A stretch of DNA of 64,000 bases from NCBI RefSeq assembly GCF_014268495.2, contig NZ_CP077087.1:3971501-4035500 (forward strand), given 5' to 3'. Both the position numbers and the translations under genes were made by a program. This document shows, piece after piece, positions 42,509 to 51,408 of the stretch (position 1 is its first letter; every line of letters begins with the position of its first letter). The DNA is from Pseudomonas monsensis (lineage in GTDB: Bacteria; Pseudomonadota; Gammaproteobacteria; Pseudomonadales; Pseudomonadaceae). The notes below the pieces were generated by a model that was not told the origin of the DNA, did not search any database, and saw only the letters and a program-made list of their open reading frames with translations.

Positions 42509-43618
42509 TCACACCCCCTTGCCGGCGTACTGCGGCATGGTGATGCAGGCGACGTTGCCACCACCGAGCAGGATTTCCCGGGAATTTTCGATGCCGACGA
42601 TCTTGTGCTGCGGGAACAGTTCGGCGAGTGTCGCCAGTGCCACCTGATCGTTGCGGTCACCGAACAGCGGCACTACGATCGAGCGGTTGCCAGCGTAGTA
42701 GTTGATGTATGACGCACAGATTTGGGTGCCGGCCTGTCGGGTGTGGGTACTGTCCTGCTGATCGAGGCCTTCGGCTTCTTCGGCGGTCCACTCCAGTGCG
42801 TCCGGTTGCGGCAGTTTGTGCACGATCAGCTCGCGGCCCCGGCTGTCACGGGTGCTGCGCAGGATGTCGTAGGCCTCCTGATAGATTTCCCACTGCGGGT
42901 CATCGCGGTTGTCGGTCCATTGCAACACCACTTCGCCGGGACGCACGAAGCAGGCGAGGTCGTCGACATGGCCGTCGGTTTCGTCGAACTTGCAGCCCCG
43001 TGGCAGCCAGATCACCTGTTCGGCACCGAGGTAATCGGTGAGGCGTCGGGTGACTTCGTCCTTGCCCAGGTGGTGGTTGCGATTGCGGTTGAGCAGGCAT
43101 TGCTCGGTGGTGAGGATGCTGCCCTGGCCGTCGCTCTGGATACCGCCCAGTTCGGCAATCAACGGCGCGCGGTAGCGGTCGAAGCGCTCGATTTCGAGGA
43201 TCTTGCTGGCGATCTGGTCGTCCTTGTCCCAGGGGTAATACAAGCCACCGTCGAGGCCGCCGTAGGCGTTGAACTCGAAGTCGACGCCGCGCACTTCGCC
43301 GCTCTGATCGTTGACGACAAAGCACGGACCGCTGTCGCGGAACCAGGTGTCATTGCAGGTCATCTCGACCACGCGTACCTGCGGCGGCAACTGCCGGCGG
43401 GCGGTGGCGAATTGCGCGGCAGAGGCGCACACGGTGACTGGCTCACTCTGCGAGATGGCGCTGACGATCTGCACCCAGACTTTCTGCGCCGGCTTGGCGC
43501 CGTTGCGCCAGACGTCGGTGCGCTCCGGCCAGCCGAGCCAGCAGCCGGACTTCGCTTCGAATTCGCCGGGCAGACGGAAGCCGTCCTGTTTGGGGGTGGA
43601 GTCGAGCAAACGTGCCAT
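42509..43618 (-). CDS. aguA: Agmatine deiminase
   Basis: This 369-residue guanidine-modifying enzyme hydrolyses agmatine to N-carbamoylputrescine and ammonia, the first step to putrescine. The catalytic Cys358 lies in LGGGNVACITMPQ near the C-terminus, and DTWFRDSGPCFVVND and GHVDDLACFVRPGE are family motifs with catalytic Asp and His residues. The ATG at 43618 has GAGG upstream. The neighbouring LysR gene lies upstream on the same strand, while the binding-protein gene is translationally coupled downstream. aguB is not present in this window. Confidence 0.95.
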   Translation of the reverse strand: MARLLDSTPKQDGFRLPGEFEAKSGCWLGWPERTDVWRNGAKPAQKVWVQIVSAISQSEPVTVCASAAQFATARRQLPPQVRVVEMTCNDTWFRDSGPCFVVNDQSGEVRGVDFEFNAYGGLDGGLYYPWDKDDQIASKILEIERFDRYRAPLIAELGGIQSDGQGSILTTEQCLLNRNRNHHLGKDEVTRRLTDYLGAEQVIWLPRGCKFDETDGHVDDLACFVRPGEVVLQWTDNRDDPQWEIYQEAYDILRSTRDSRGRELIVHKLPQPDALEWTAEEAEGLDQQDSTHTRQAGTQICASYINYYAGNRSIVVPLFGDRNDQVALATLAELFPQHKIVGIENSREILLGGGNVACITMPQYAGKGV

Positions 43619-43717
43619 GGTCAAACCTCGTCTTCGGGTTGGGAATGACCACAGGCTAAGGGCGCAGGCGCTGCGCTCGCCAACGATGATTATTACGGAA
43701 CAGTTGAATTCAACTCA

Positions 43718-44602
43718 TCAATCGACCAGTTGATCGTTGAACCATTCGAGCATCTGCGCCACCGCCGGACGCTCCAGACGCACCCGTTCGCAGACCAGCG
43801 CGTATTGACCGAGGGCGGTCATGCTCGACGCGAAGGGTCGCACCAGTCGCCCGCTCTGCAAATCCTCCTGGGCGGTGAGGTTGTCGCCCATCGCCACGCC
43901 CTGCCCTTGCGCCGCCGCTTCCAGGGCCAGCCCGGCATGGGCGAAATACAACTGGCGTTGCGGCCGCTGATCGCCGGCGTGGCTAGTCAGCCAGGCGGTC
44001 CAGGTCTTGCCGTCCTGATCATCGTGCAGCAGGCAGTGACGGGCCAGATCCCTTGGCGTTTTCAGGCTGCCCTGGTTGAACAGTCCGGGGCTGCACACCG
44101 GGAAAAATTGCAGGTCGGGCAGCGGCCGGACGAAATACGCACTGCTGTCCACCGGGCCGGTGCCGTAGGTGATCGCCAGATCAATGTCTTCCCCGGGCGC
44201 CGCAGCGTCGATCGGTTGTTCATAGAGGTGCAAGGTGATGTGCGGGTAACGCGCATAGAAATCGGTGAGGCGGCTCATCAACCATTTCTGCGCGAGCTCC
44301 GCGGTGACAGCCAGACGCAACACCGCGAGCGAGGATGGGTCGCGCAATTCATCACAAGCGTCGCCGATCAGTTCGAAGGCCTGCTGCAGGCTCTGCATCA
44401 GGCGTCCGGCAGCGATGGTCGGGCGAATCTGCCGGCCTTCGCGGATGAACAGCGCGACGCCGAGTTGCTCTTCGAGCTGGCGGATTTGATGGCTGACGGC
44501 GCTGTCGGTGACACACAATTCCGCCGCCGCCCGGCCGAAATGCGCGTGACGGGCGGCGCATTCGAAAGTGCGCAGGGCGGCCAGTGAGGGAAGTCTTCGC
44601 AT
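43718..44602 (-). CDS. LysR-family regulator (GcvA-like)
   Basis: This 294-residue LTTR begins MRRLPSLAALRTFECAARHA, the GcvA-type N-terminus, with HTH CVTDSAVSHQIRQLEEQLGV. The substrate domain follows from residue 95. It lies 99 bp upstream of aguA on the same strand, so control of agmatine genes is plausible but not shown; P. aeruginosa uses a TetR-type AguR instead. Upstream is the intergenic repeat cluster at 44666. Confidence 0.88.
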   Translation of the reverse strand: MRRLPSLAALRTFECAARHAHFGRAAAELCVTDSAVSHQIRQLEEQLGVALFIREGRQIRPTIAAGRLMQSLQQAFELIGDACDELRDPSSLAVLRLAVTAELAQKWLMSRLTDFYARYPHITLHLYEQPIDAAAPGEDIDLAITYGTGPVDSSAYFVRPLPDLQFFPVCSPGLFNQGSLKTPRDLARHCLLHDDQDGKTWTAWLTSHAGDQRPQRQLYFAHAGLALEAAAQGQGVAMGDNLTAQEDLQSGRLVRPFASSMTALGQYALVCERVRLERPAVAQMLEWFNDQLVD

Positions 44603-44665
44603 GGGGCTGGTCCGTTTTTTGTAGATTATGCTGACGGGGCCGGAGGTGCGCGTCCAGCCCTCGTT

Positions 44666-44967
44666 CCCTCACCCCAGCCCTCTCCCAGAGGGAGAGGGAG
44701 CCGATCGCGAGATATTGAGGATGTACGCCGACCTGAATGTGCGTGGGTGAATCCATGATCGACTGGTTTTTTCAGGTCGATGGAGAACGCAAGACAACCC
44801 GGTCAGCGCCCTCTCCCTCCGCTACATACACGGGAGATATTGAGGATGCATACCGACCTGAATCTGCTTCGGCGAATCCATCATCGACGGGATTTTTCAG
44901 GTCGGTGGAGAACGCAAGACAACCCGGTCAGCTCCCTCTCCCTCCGGGAGAGGGCTGGGGTGAGGGG
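44666..44967. repeat. CCCTCACCC palindromic repeat cluster with two 125-bp spacer copies
   Basis: CCCTCACCCCAGCCCTCTCC begins and GGGAGAGGGCTGGGGTGAGG ends the cluster. Between them GAGATATTGAGGATG recurs at 44709 and 44834, a 125-bp period, with GACCTGAAT..TTTTCAGGTCG arms and AGACAACCCGGTCAGC. The gap 44603-45110 holds this cluster and about 140 bp before the DoxX gene; nothing else is supported. Confidence 0.8.
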
Positions 44968-45110
44968 CTTTTGACTGTATCGCACTGTATACCCCGAAGC
45001 CGCAGACACACCCAACGCACAATCCCCCGCCCCGCCGACACATCCCCGATACACCTCAAGGCTGAAATACCCCGGTCGATTCAACTGGCCCGACTCACCG
45101 GAGATGCATC

Positions 45111-45626
45111 ATGACCACAACCCTTTCAACCGCCATCAAAGGGCTGCACCTGAACCTCGACCGCGCCGGCACCTGGCTCGCCCCCCTGACGCTGCGGCTG
45201 TTTATCGCCTGGGAGTTTTTCGAGTCGGGGCTGGAGAAATTCAACGGGCAGAACTGGTTCGAAGACATCCAGGCGCGCTTCCCGTTTCCCTTCGATCACC
45301 TGCCGGCGTCGCTGAACTGGGAGCTGTCGATGTGGGCCGAGCTGATCGGCGCGCTGGCGATTCTGTGCGGTTTCGGCACACGGATTTCGGCCTTTGCGTT
45401 GATCGTGGTGACCATGGTCGCCACCGCCGCCGTGCACTGGCCCGCCGACTGGTCGACGCTGAGCGAACTGGCGCAGGGTTACGCGATCACCAACAAGGGC
45501 TTCGGCAACTTCAAGCTGCCGGCGATTTACCTGGCTGCACTGCTGCCACTGCTGTTCGCCGGTGCCGGCAAGCTGAGCGTCGATGCGTGGCTGGCGCGGG
45601 TGTTCTGGCAACGCCACACCCGCTGA
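45111..45626 (+). CDS. DoxX-family membrane protein
   Basis: This 171-residue protein has four helices and the DoxX pattern near the first (LTLRLFIAWEFFESGLEKFN) and second (AELIGALAILCGFGTRISAF). DoxX proteins act in redox or stress processes at the inner membrane, often alongside other oxidoreductases, but the reaction here is unknown. The gene is convergent with the L,D-transpeptidase gene, 3 bp apart, which is unusually tight. Confidence 0.85.
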   Translation: MTTTLSTAIKGLHLNLDRAGTWLAPLTLRLFIAWEFFESGLEKFNGQNWFEDIQARFPFPFDHLPASLNWELSMWAELIGALAILCGFGTRISAFALIVVTMVATAAVHWPADWSTLSELAQGYAITNKGFGNFKLPAIYLAALLPLLFAGAGKLSVDAWLARVFWQRHTR

Positions 45627-45629
45627 GGC

Positions 45630-47246
45630 TCAATGCGCCCGGTCCAGCCCCGCCAGCAACGCGCTGTCACGGCTGTAGATGTCCGGCGCGTAGCGCACCC
45701 GACCGGCATTATCGACCTGCGCGGTCCAGTAGGTCATCAGGATCGGCACTGGCGCCGACAAGCGAAATTCGTGAGTGGTGCCGGTGGCGAGCAAGGTGTC
45801 GGTGCGGGCCTTTTCCGCCGGGGTCAGGAGCAGGTCGCGCAGCTGCATCGGGTGCTCGACCCGCACGCAGCCGGAGCTGAAGGCACGCGGCCCTTTCTCG
45901 AACAGCGCCTTGCTCGGCGTGTCGTGCAGGTACACGGAGAACGGGTTGGGGAAGCGGATGACCATCTGCCCCAACGGATTACGCGGCCCGGCATCCTGAC
46001 GCAGGAGGATGTTGCCGGGGTTGTCCCAGTCGATGTCCGCCGCTGCCAGCGGTTGCCCATTGGCATCGAGCACTTGCAGGTTCTGCCGGCTGAGGAAGGT
46101 CTGGTCCTTGCGGATTTCCGGCAGCTTGTCTTCTTTCCAGATAGTCGGCGGCACGGTCCAGGTCGGGTTGAGGGTCAGACGCGTGACGCGAGACTTCAAC
46201 AACGGTGTCTGGCGCTCGGCGCGGCCAACCTGAGTGCGGGTCTGCCACACGGCTTGACCGCCCTGATACAGAGTCAGTTCGGCGGCGGCAACGTTGACCA
46301 GCAGGCCATTGGGTTCCATGTCCTGGGCCAGCCAGCGGAAGCGTTCGAGGTTGACCCGCAACTGTTCACGGCGGTTCAGCGGACTGATGTTGAGCTCGGC
46401 AATCGTCCCCGGCCCGACCACCCCGTCGGCCTGCAAGGAATGGCTGGCCTGAAAACTTTTCACGGCATCGACCAGCACGCCGTCATAGGCATTGCCCGGC
46501 GCGCCTAAGGCGTGGGTCAGATAGCCTTCGCTGAACAGCCGCTGCGCCAGTTCCGGGACGCGTTTATCTTCCATCGACGGGCGCAGCAGCGGCCCGTTGC
46601 CCACGGACTGCCATTGCGGCAACGCTTTGAGCCGTTGCACGGCGTAGAGCTGGCGCAGGCTTTGATACTGCGCCAGACGCGGACGGGCCAGATCGAACGC
46701 GCCGGCGATGTCGTGCATGCCGGGTACGGCGATGGCCAGCAATTCCGCCTGACGGTCGCGCGGGGTGTCGTCGGCATGCCACAGCGGTTCGAAATGCGAT
46801 TGCAGCAGGCGACCGTAATGCAAATCCTGCAGGGCCTGGAGGTAGTTGCGGCTGATGTCGATGTCGGCGCACAACTCGCCATCCTGCGGCGCTGCGCTCG
46901 GAAGCGGGTAGCGCTTGGGATTCAGCCCATCGTCGGCCAACAGTTGCAATTGCGCGTGCAAGGCCGGCAATCGTGCGGAGTCACTGGCCCACACCGGCAT
47001 CCAGTCCTGCTGTTCGTAGAAGGCCTGCAATTGCGTGAGCGCCGGGCCATTGAGCTGCGCGGCAATCGCCGCGCACGACTGCGGCAAACTGATCAGCACC
47101 GCCTGCAGCGGACTTTGCGGCTCGACCGGCCTTTCAGCAGGCGGCGTCGGCAATGTCTCCAGCGGCGGCAACGGCTCATCGGCACAAGCGACAAACGGCG
47201 CTGCGAGCAAACAAATGCTCAAGTAGCATGCGTACTTTTTGAACAA
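45630..47246 (-). CDS. L,D-transpeptidase (YcbB/LdtD-like)
   Basis: This 538-residue periplasmic enzyme has a signal peptide (first residues FKKYACYLSICLLAAPFVAC), a long N-terminal domain, a peptidoglycan-binding segment (FQASHSLQADGVVGPGTIAE, about residue 280) and a YkuD domain. The catalytic Cys lies in HDTPSKALFEKG..SSGCVRVEH. It forms 3-3 cross-links in peptidoglycan. I prefer the TTG start at 47246 because GGAG lies nine bases upstream; an earlier TTG at 47276 also stays open. The lipid-like C in the signal is not a clear lipobox. Confidence 0.88.
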   Translation of the reverse strand: MFKKYACYLSICLLAAPFVACADEPLPPLETLPTPPAERPVEPQSPLQAVLISLPQSCAAIAAQLNGPALTQLQAFYEQQDWMPVWASDSARLPALHAQLQLLADDGLNPKRYPLPSAAPQDGELCADIDISRNYLQALQDLHYGRLLQSHFEPLWHADDTPRDRQAELLAIAVPGMHDIAGAFDLARPRLAQYQSLRQLYAVQRLKALPQWQSVGNGPLLRPSMEDKRVPELAQRLFSEGYLTHALGAPGNAYDGVLVDAVKSFQASHSLQADGVVGPGTIAELNISPLNRREQLRVNLERFRWLAQDMEPNGLLVNVAAAELTLYQGGQAVWQTRTQVGRAERQTPLLKSRVTRLTLNPTWTVPPTIWKEDKLPEIRKDQTFLSRQNLQVLDANGQPLAAADIDWDNPGNILLRQDAGPRNPLGQMVIRFPNPFSVYLHDTPSKALFEKGPRAFSSGCVRVEHPMQLRDLLLTPAEKARTDTLLATGTTHEFRLSAPVPILMTYWTAQVDNAGRVRYAPDIYSRDSALLAGLDRAH

Positions 47247-47396
47247 CTGCTTTACTCCAATCCGTAGCCGTCTCAATGACGGTCAACCTTACATCAGGTG
47301 CGCTGAACAGTCAGGCCCGAATCCGGGGTCTGTCGGGTATGACTGGGAGTCAGGAGCCAAAGTGCCAAATATGTAGACAGTGAGGACACTTTATAA

Positions 47397-48110
47397 ATGT
47401 TGACGTTTTTGCGCCGACTTCTGTTGACCACCGCGACCCTTGTCGCCGTGACCAGTCCAGTTTTTGCCGCCGGCAAACCATCGCCGGTGCTCTTTACCAG
47501 CCTCGCGCACGCCGCGCCAGAACTCAATCCCCAAGCGCTGAAAGGTGCCTTGAACGCCATGCAATGCGCGGTCAACAACGGTGCGAAACCGTCCCGCCAT
47601 CTGGCCATCATCGACTATTCGCAACCGTCCACCGAGCGCCGCTTGTGGATTTTCGACCTGAACCGGAAAAAACTGGTACTGCGCGATCTGGTCGCCCACG
47701 GCTCCAACTCCGGGGAAAACTTCGCCACGCAGTTTTCCAACCGTGAAGGCAGTTATCAATCCAGCCTCGGCCTGTTCCGCACCCAGGAAAGCTACGAAGG
47801 CACCCACGGTTACTCGCTGCGCATGGACGGCCTCGAACCGGGCTTCAACGACCTGGCCCGCGATCGTGCCATCGTGATCCACGCCGCCAGTTACGTGAAT
47901 CCGTTGTGGAGCAAGCGCCAGGGGCGCATCGGCCGCAGCCAGGGCTGCCCGGCGGTACGGCCGCAGATCGCCCGACAAGTGATCGATAAACTCAAGAACG
48001 GTCAGTTCATATTCTCGTGGTACCCCGACCAGCGCTGGCTGCGCTCGTCGCCGTACCTCAATTGTCAGCCGCAGCAGGTGGCGAGCATTCTCAGTACCCA
48101 CGCCAGCTGA
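47397..48110 (+). CDS. Murein L,D-transpeptidase catalytic domain protein (YkuD_2 type)
   Basis: This 237-residue protein has a signal peptide ending near SPVFA and the L,D-transpeptidase-like catalytic core with RAIVIHAASYVNP and SQGCPAVRPQIARQVI (His, Ser and Cys). It represents the shorter YkuD_2 group, often found next to YcbB-type enzymes. It is divergent from the large L,D-transpeptidase gene across about 150 bp, so the pair may share regulation. A cell-wall remodelling role is inferred from the fold. Confidence 0.85.
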   Translation: MLTFLRRLLLTTATLVAVTSPVFAAGKPSPVLFTSLAHAAPELNPQALKGALNAMQCAVNNGAKPSRHLAIIDYSQPSTERRLWIFDLNRKKLVLRDLVAHGSNSGENFATQFSNREGSYQSSLGLFRTQESYEGTHGYSLRMDGLEPGFNDLARDRAIVIHAASYVNPLWSKRQGRIGRSQGCPAVRPQIARQVIDKLKNGQFIFSWYPDQRWLRSSPYLNCQPQQVASILSTHAS

Positions 48111-48155
48111 CAAAGCACCACAGCGGTTGCAGTTTTTGCCGCCACGCGGTGCTTC

Positions 48156-48245
48156 TGTGGGAACGGGTTTGCTCGCGAAAGCAGTGGCTCAGTCGCTGGA
48201 GATGTCGGCTGTACCGGCCTCTTCGCGAGCAAGCCCGCTGCCACA
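48156..48245. repeat. REPIN overlapping the MFS gene 3' end
   Basis: TGTGGGAACGGGTTTGCTCG at the left pairs with CGAGCAAGCCCGCTGCCACA at the right. The right half (48189-48245) is translated as the last 18 residues of the MFS transporter. Confidence 0.85.
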
Positions 48246-49601
48246 TTTGATCTTGGCGCGACTGAGGATCAGGGCCATGAGCATCAGCGCTGTAGCGACG
48301 GCGAAAGTGATGTGCAAGCCGCGGCCGATGACCTCGGCAGGTGCCTGGGTCGGGCCACCCGTGGCCAGGGCAAACACCGCCCCCATCACCGCCGCCCCGG
48401 TGATCAATCCGAGATTGCGCGCCAGCCCGAGCAGGGCCGACACCACACCGCGCTGATCCTGACTGACACCCGCCATCAATCCGGTATTGTTGGCCGCCTG
48501 GAACAGCGCATAGCTCCCGGCGACCAGCGTCATCGGCAGCAAATACCCCGGCAGCCCCAGATGCGTCGGCAACAGCGCCAGCAGTGCGCAACCGCCGGCC
48601 AGCCCCAGCAACGCGCCCGGCACCATGCGCCGCGCGCCGAAGCGATCCACCAGCCGCCCGGCCGCCACGCCACCAAACGCCGCCAGCAACGGCCCGACCG
48701 ACAACGCCAATCCGACCATGGCACTGCTCAGGCCCAACCCGAGACTCAGGTAAAACGGCCCGACCACCAGTGTGGTCATCATCACTGTCGTCACCAGCAA
48801 AGTCAGCGCCAGGCTGCTGCTCAGTCGCGGGTCGGCGAACAGAGACAGGCGTATCAGCGGCGCCCTGGCTTGCTTCTCGACCACGATGAACAACCCCGCG
48901 CCGCACAGGCTGACCACTAGCAATCCGAGGGTGAAACCTTCGAGCGTCATCGCCAGCGCATAGGCCGCCAGCGTCAACACCAGTACTCCCGAGCCGACGT
49001 AATCAAACGTCACGGGCGTGCGGGCGGTGCGATCGGCCGGCAAATAGCGATACACCAGCCACGCATTGAGCAACCCCAACGGCACGTTGAGCAGAAAGAT
49101 CGACGGCCAGCCGACATGCTCCATCAACAGCCCACCCAGCGACGGCCCGAGGCTGGTGCCGGTGGCGGACATCGTCGCCAGCAAGCCCATTGCACTGCCC
49201 GCCCGCGCCTTGGGCACCGCATCGGCGACCAGTGCAACCGTCAACGCGAACATGATTGCCGCGCCGACGCCTTGCACTGCTCGTGCGCCGATCAACCAGA
49301 TCCATCCAGGTGCGAGTGCGCAGGCCAACGACGCGACGGTGAACAGGCCGATCCCGACCAACAGCAAGCGCCGGCGCCCAACGCCATCGCCCAGACGCCC
49401 GACGCTGACAATCAAGGTGGTCACCGCCAGCAGGTAGGCCAGCACGATCCATTGCACCTGTTGAAACGTCGCATCGAACGCCGCCGCCAATGTCGGCAAT
49501 CCGGCATTGGCAATGCTGGTGTCCAGAGACGGCATCAACATCGACAGTGCCAGGCTGGTCAGCGCCCAGCGGGCTGTGGAGTTCAGGGGTTCTCGGGGCA
49601 T
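48189..49601 (-). CDS. MFS drug/multidrug transporter (DHA2-type)
   Basis: This 470-residue protein has about 14 membrane helices. Motif A-like GRLGDGVGRRRLLLVGIGLF lies between helices 2 and 3, and SLDTSIANAGLPTLAAAF near the first helix is typical of the EmrB/DHA2 family of drug exporters. I start at the ATG at 49601 (MPREPLNSTARWALTSLALS). The tail CGSGLAREEAGTADISSD is translated from a REP element, so the natural end was probably shorter. It is divergent from a LysR regulator, a common drug-pump arrangement. Confidence 0.88.
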   Translation of the reverse strand: MPREPLNSTARWALTSLALSMLMPSLDTSIANAGLPTLAAAFDATFQQVQWIVLAYLLAVTTLIVSVGRLGDGVGRRRLLLVGIGLFTVASLACALAPGWIWLIGARAVQGVGAAIMFALTVALVADAVPKARAGSAMGLLATMSATGTSLGPSLGGLLMEHVGWPSIFLLNVPLGLLNAWLVYRYLPADRTARTPVTFDYVGSGVLVLTLAAYALAMTLEGFTLGLLVVSLCGAGLFIVVEKQARAPLIRLSLFADPRLSSSLALTLLVTTVMMTTLVVGPFYLSLGLGLSSAMVGLALSVGPLLAAFGGVAAGRLVDRFGARRMVPGALLGLAGGCALLALLPTHLGLPGYLLPMTLVAGSYALFQAANNTGLMAGVSQDQRGVVSALLGLARNLGLITGAAVMGAVFALATGGPTQAPAEVIGRGLHITFAVATALMLMALILSRAKIKCGSGLAREEAGTADISSD

Positions 49602-49704
49602 GAGGTGCTCGCAGCGCAAGGGTGATACGCCGTAGCCTGAGCCTCGACAATACACGGCGCAAGACGCATGCTTTGCACTCAATACCTGCATGGAACGCCA
49701 TGTC

Positions 49705-50592
49705 ATGACCGCTCCGGATCTGAACCTGTTGATCACCCTCGACGTCTTGCTGCGCGAAGGCAGCGTCGCCCGCGCCGCGAGATGCCTGCGGTTGAGCCCG
49801 TCAGCCATGAGCCGCGCCCTCGCCCGTCTGCGCGAAACCACCGGGGACCCGTTGCTGGTGCGCGCCGGTCGTGGCCTGGTGCCGACGCCGCGGGCGCTCG
49901 AATTGCGCGAGCGGGTCGGTCATCTGGTGCAGGCCGCCGAGGCGGTTTTGCGCCCCGCCGAGACACTCGACCCTGGCCGGTTGCAACGCACGTTCACCTT
50001 GCGTAACACCGACGGTTTTGTGGAAACCTTTGCCGCTGCCCTGCTCGCCCGCATTGGCGAAGAGGCGCCCGGGGTACGCCTGCGTTTTGTGCAAAAAGCC
50101 GACAAGGACAGCACGCCGCTGCGCGAAGGCCGGGTGGACCTGGAGACGGGTGTGGTCGACGACACCACGGATCCGACGTTGCACAGCCGCATCCTGTTTC
50201 AGGATCACTGGATCGGGGTGGTGCGTGAGGGGCATCCGTTGAGCGCGGGCAAGATCAGCAGCAAACGCTTTGCCGGTGGCGAACACATTCTGATCTCGCG
50301 ACGCGGGCGCAGCAGCGGCCCGGTGGACGAAGCATTACTCGCCTTTGGCCTGACGCGGGACATCGTCACCTCGTTCGGTGGATTCTCCGCAGCGCTGACG
50401 CTGGTGCGTGAATCAGACCTGATCGCCACGGTGCCGGAACGTCACACGAGCAAGCTGCGCAGCGGCCTGCACAGTTTCGCCCTGCCCTTCGAGATGCCGC
50501 CGATCAGCGTGTCCATGCTCTGGCACCCGCGCATGGACGCAGACCCGGCGCACCGCTGGCTGCGCCATTGCGTGCGCGAAGTCTGTGCCTAA
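49705..50592 (+). CDS. LysR-family transcriptional regulator
   Basis: This 295-residue LTTR begins MTAPDLNLLITLDVLLREGS with HTH SPSAMSRALARLRETTGDPL, followed by a substrate-binding domain. It probably controls the divergent MFS pump 100 bp away. I prefer the ATG at 49705 with a GGA-like upstream site; another ATG at 49690 is possible. The 3' end overlaps the convergent hydrolase gene by four bases. Confidence 0.88.
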   Translation: MTAPDLNLLITLDVLLREGSVARAARCLRLSPSAMSRALARLRETTGDPLLVRAGRGLVPTPRALELRERVGHLVQAAEAVLRPAETLDPGRLQRTFTLRNTDGFVETFAAALLARIGEEAPGVRLRFVQKADKDSTPLREGRVDLETGVVDDTTDPTLHSRILFQDHWIGVVREGHPLSAGKISSKRFAGGEHILISRRGRSSGPVDEALLAFGLTRDIVTSFGGFSAALTLVRESDLIATVPERHTSKLRSGLHSFALPFEMPPISVSMLWHPRMDADPAHRWLRHCVREVCA

Positions 50593-51209
50593 CGCGCATC
50601 ACCGCCGGCGGGTTTATAGAACAGGAATTTGCCGGTCTCGGCCGTCTTGCGGTATTCCTTGGCCCAACTCGGATGGACGTTGCGATCATGGAAATACAAC
50701 GCGCCGTGGGTGCGATCCTTGAGCTGACGATTCAGGGCCTTGCCGGCGATTTCCTTGGCCAAGGCGTATTCGCTATCTTCCTTGACTTGATCCGGCTTGC
50801 CATCGCACCACCAGGAAAACTGGCAGCTCTTGGTTTCCGAGCCTTGTTTGACCACGGCACACACCGTGTCAGGGAACCCTTCGTGGCCGAGGCGGTTCAT
50901 CACCACACTCGCCACCGCTTCCATTTCCGGGGTGTCCTTGCCCTTGGCTTCCCAATAGATACTGCGCGCCAGGCAGGTGAGTGGATCGTCCAGCGGCGCC
51001 GCGCCGGCCGGGTCAACCGCTTGGGCTTCGGTCGGGGTGATGGCCTCGGATCTGGGCGCCGGGGCCGCACTGACCTGGTCGGCGGCTTTCTCTTCGAGCA
51101 CCTGGGCTTTTTCTTCAGCCTTCGCCTTGATCGGGGCCTGATCGGTGGCCCCCGCCAAGCCAGTCAACAGCATTAACGCGAAACAGCCAGCCAACGCTTT
51201 CAATCCCAT
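50589..51209 (-). CDS. Cell-wall hydrolase (SleB-type domain)
   Basis: This 206-residue protein has a signal peptide (MGLKALAGCFALMLLTGLAG), a lysine/glutamate-rich linker and a SleB-type hydrolase domain (about residues 75-200). The domain includes CLARSIYWEAKGKDTPEMEA with the catalytic Glu and CQFSWWCDGKPDQVKEDSEY. SleB was defined as a spore-cortex lytic enzyme; in Gram-negative bacteria the family is thought to cleave peptidoglycan. It is divergent from the CAP-domain gene, 200 bp away. Confidence 0.85.
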   Translation of the reverse strand: MGLKALAGCFALMLLTGLAGATDQAPIKAKAEEKAQVLEEKAADQVSAAPAPRSEAITPTEAQAVDPAGAAPLDDPLTCLARSIYWEAKGKDTPEMEAVASVVMNRLGHEGFPDTVCAVVKQGSETKSCQFSWWCDGKPDQVKEDSEYALAKEIAGKALNRQLKDRTHGALYFHDRNVHPSWAKEYRKTAETGKFLFYKPAGGDAR

Positions 51210-51408
51210 GTCAGTTCTTCCGGCAGCGCCCGGTCCGGGCAAGGTGTTACGTCGGGGAGACACCCGGATTCCGGGGTCTTCGGAGAGTGTAGACGGCAAA
51301 TACTTCGACAAAGTTGCGCAGAAAAAAGCGCCGGATGAAGAAAAAGACATTGCGTCCACCGGGGGCCTTTCGCGCATCATGGGCGCACTCAGCTCAAGGG
51401 AGATTTCC

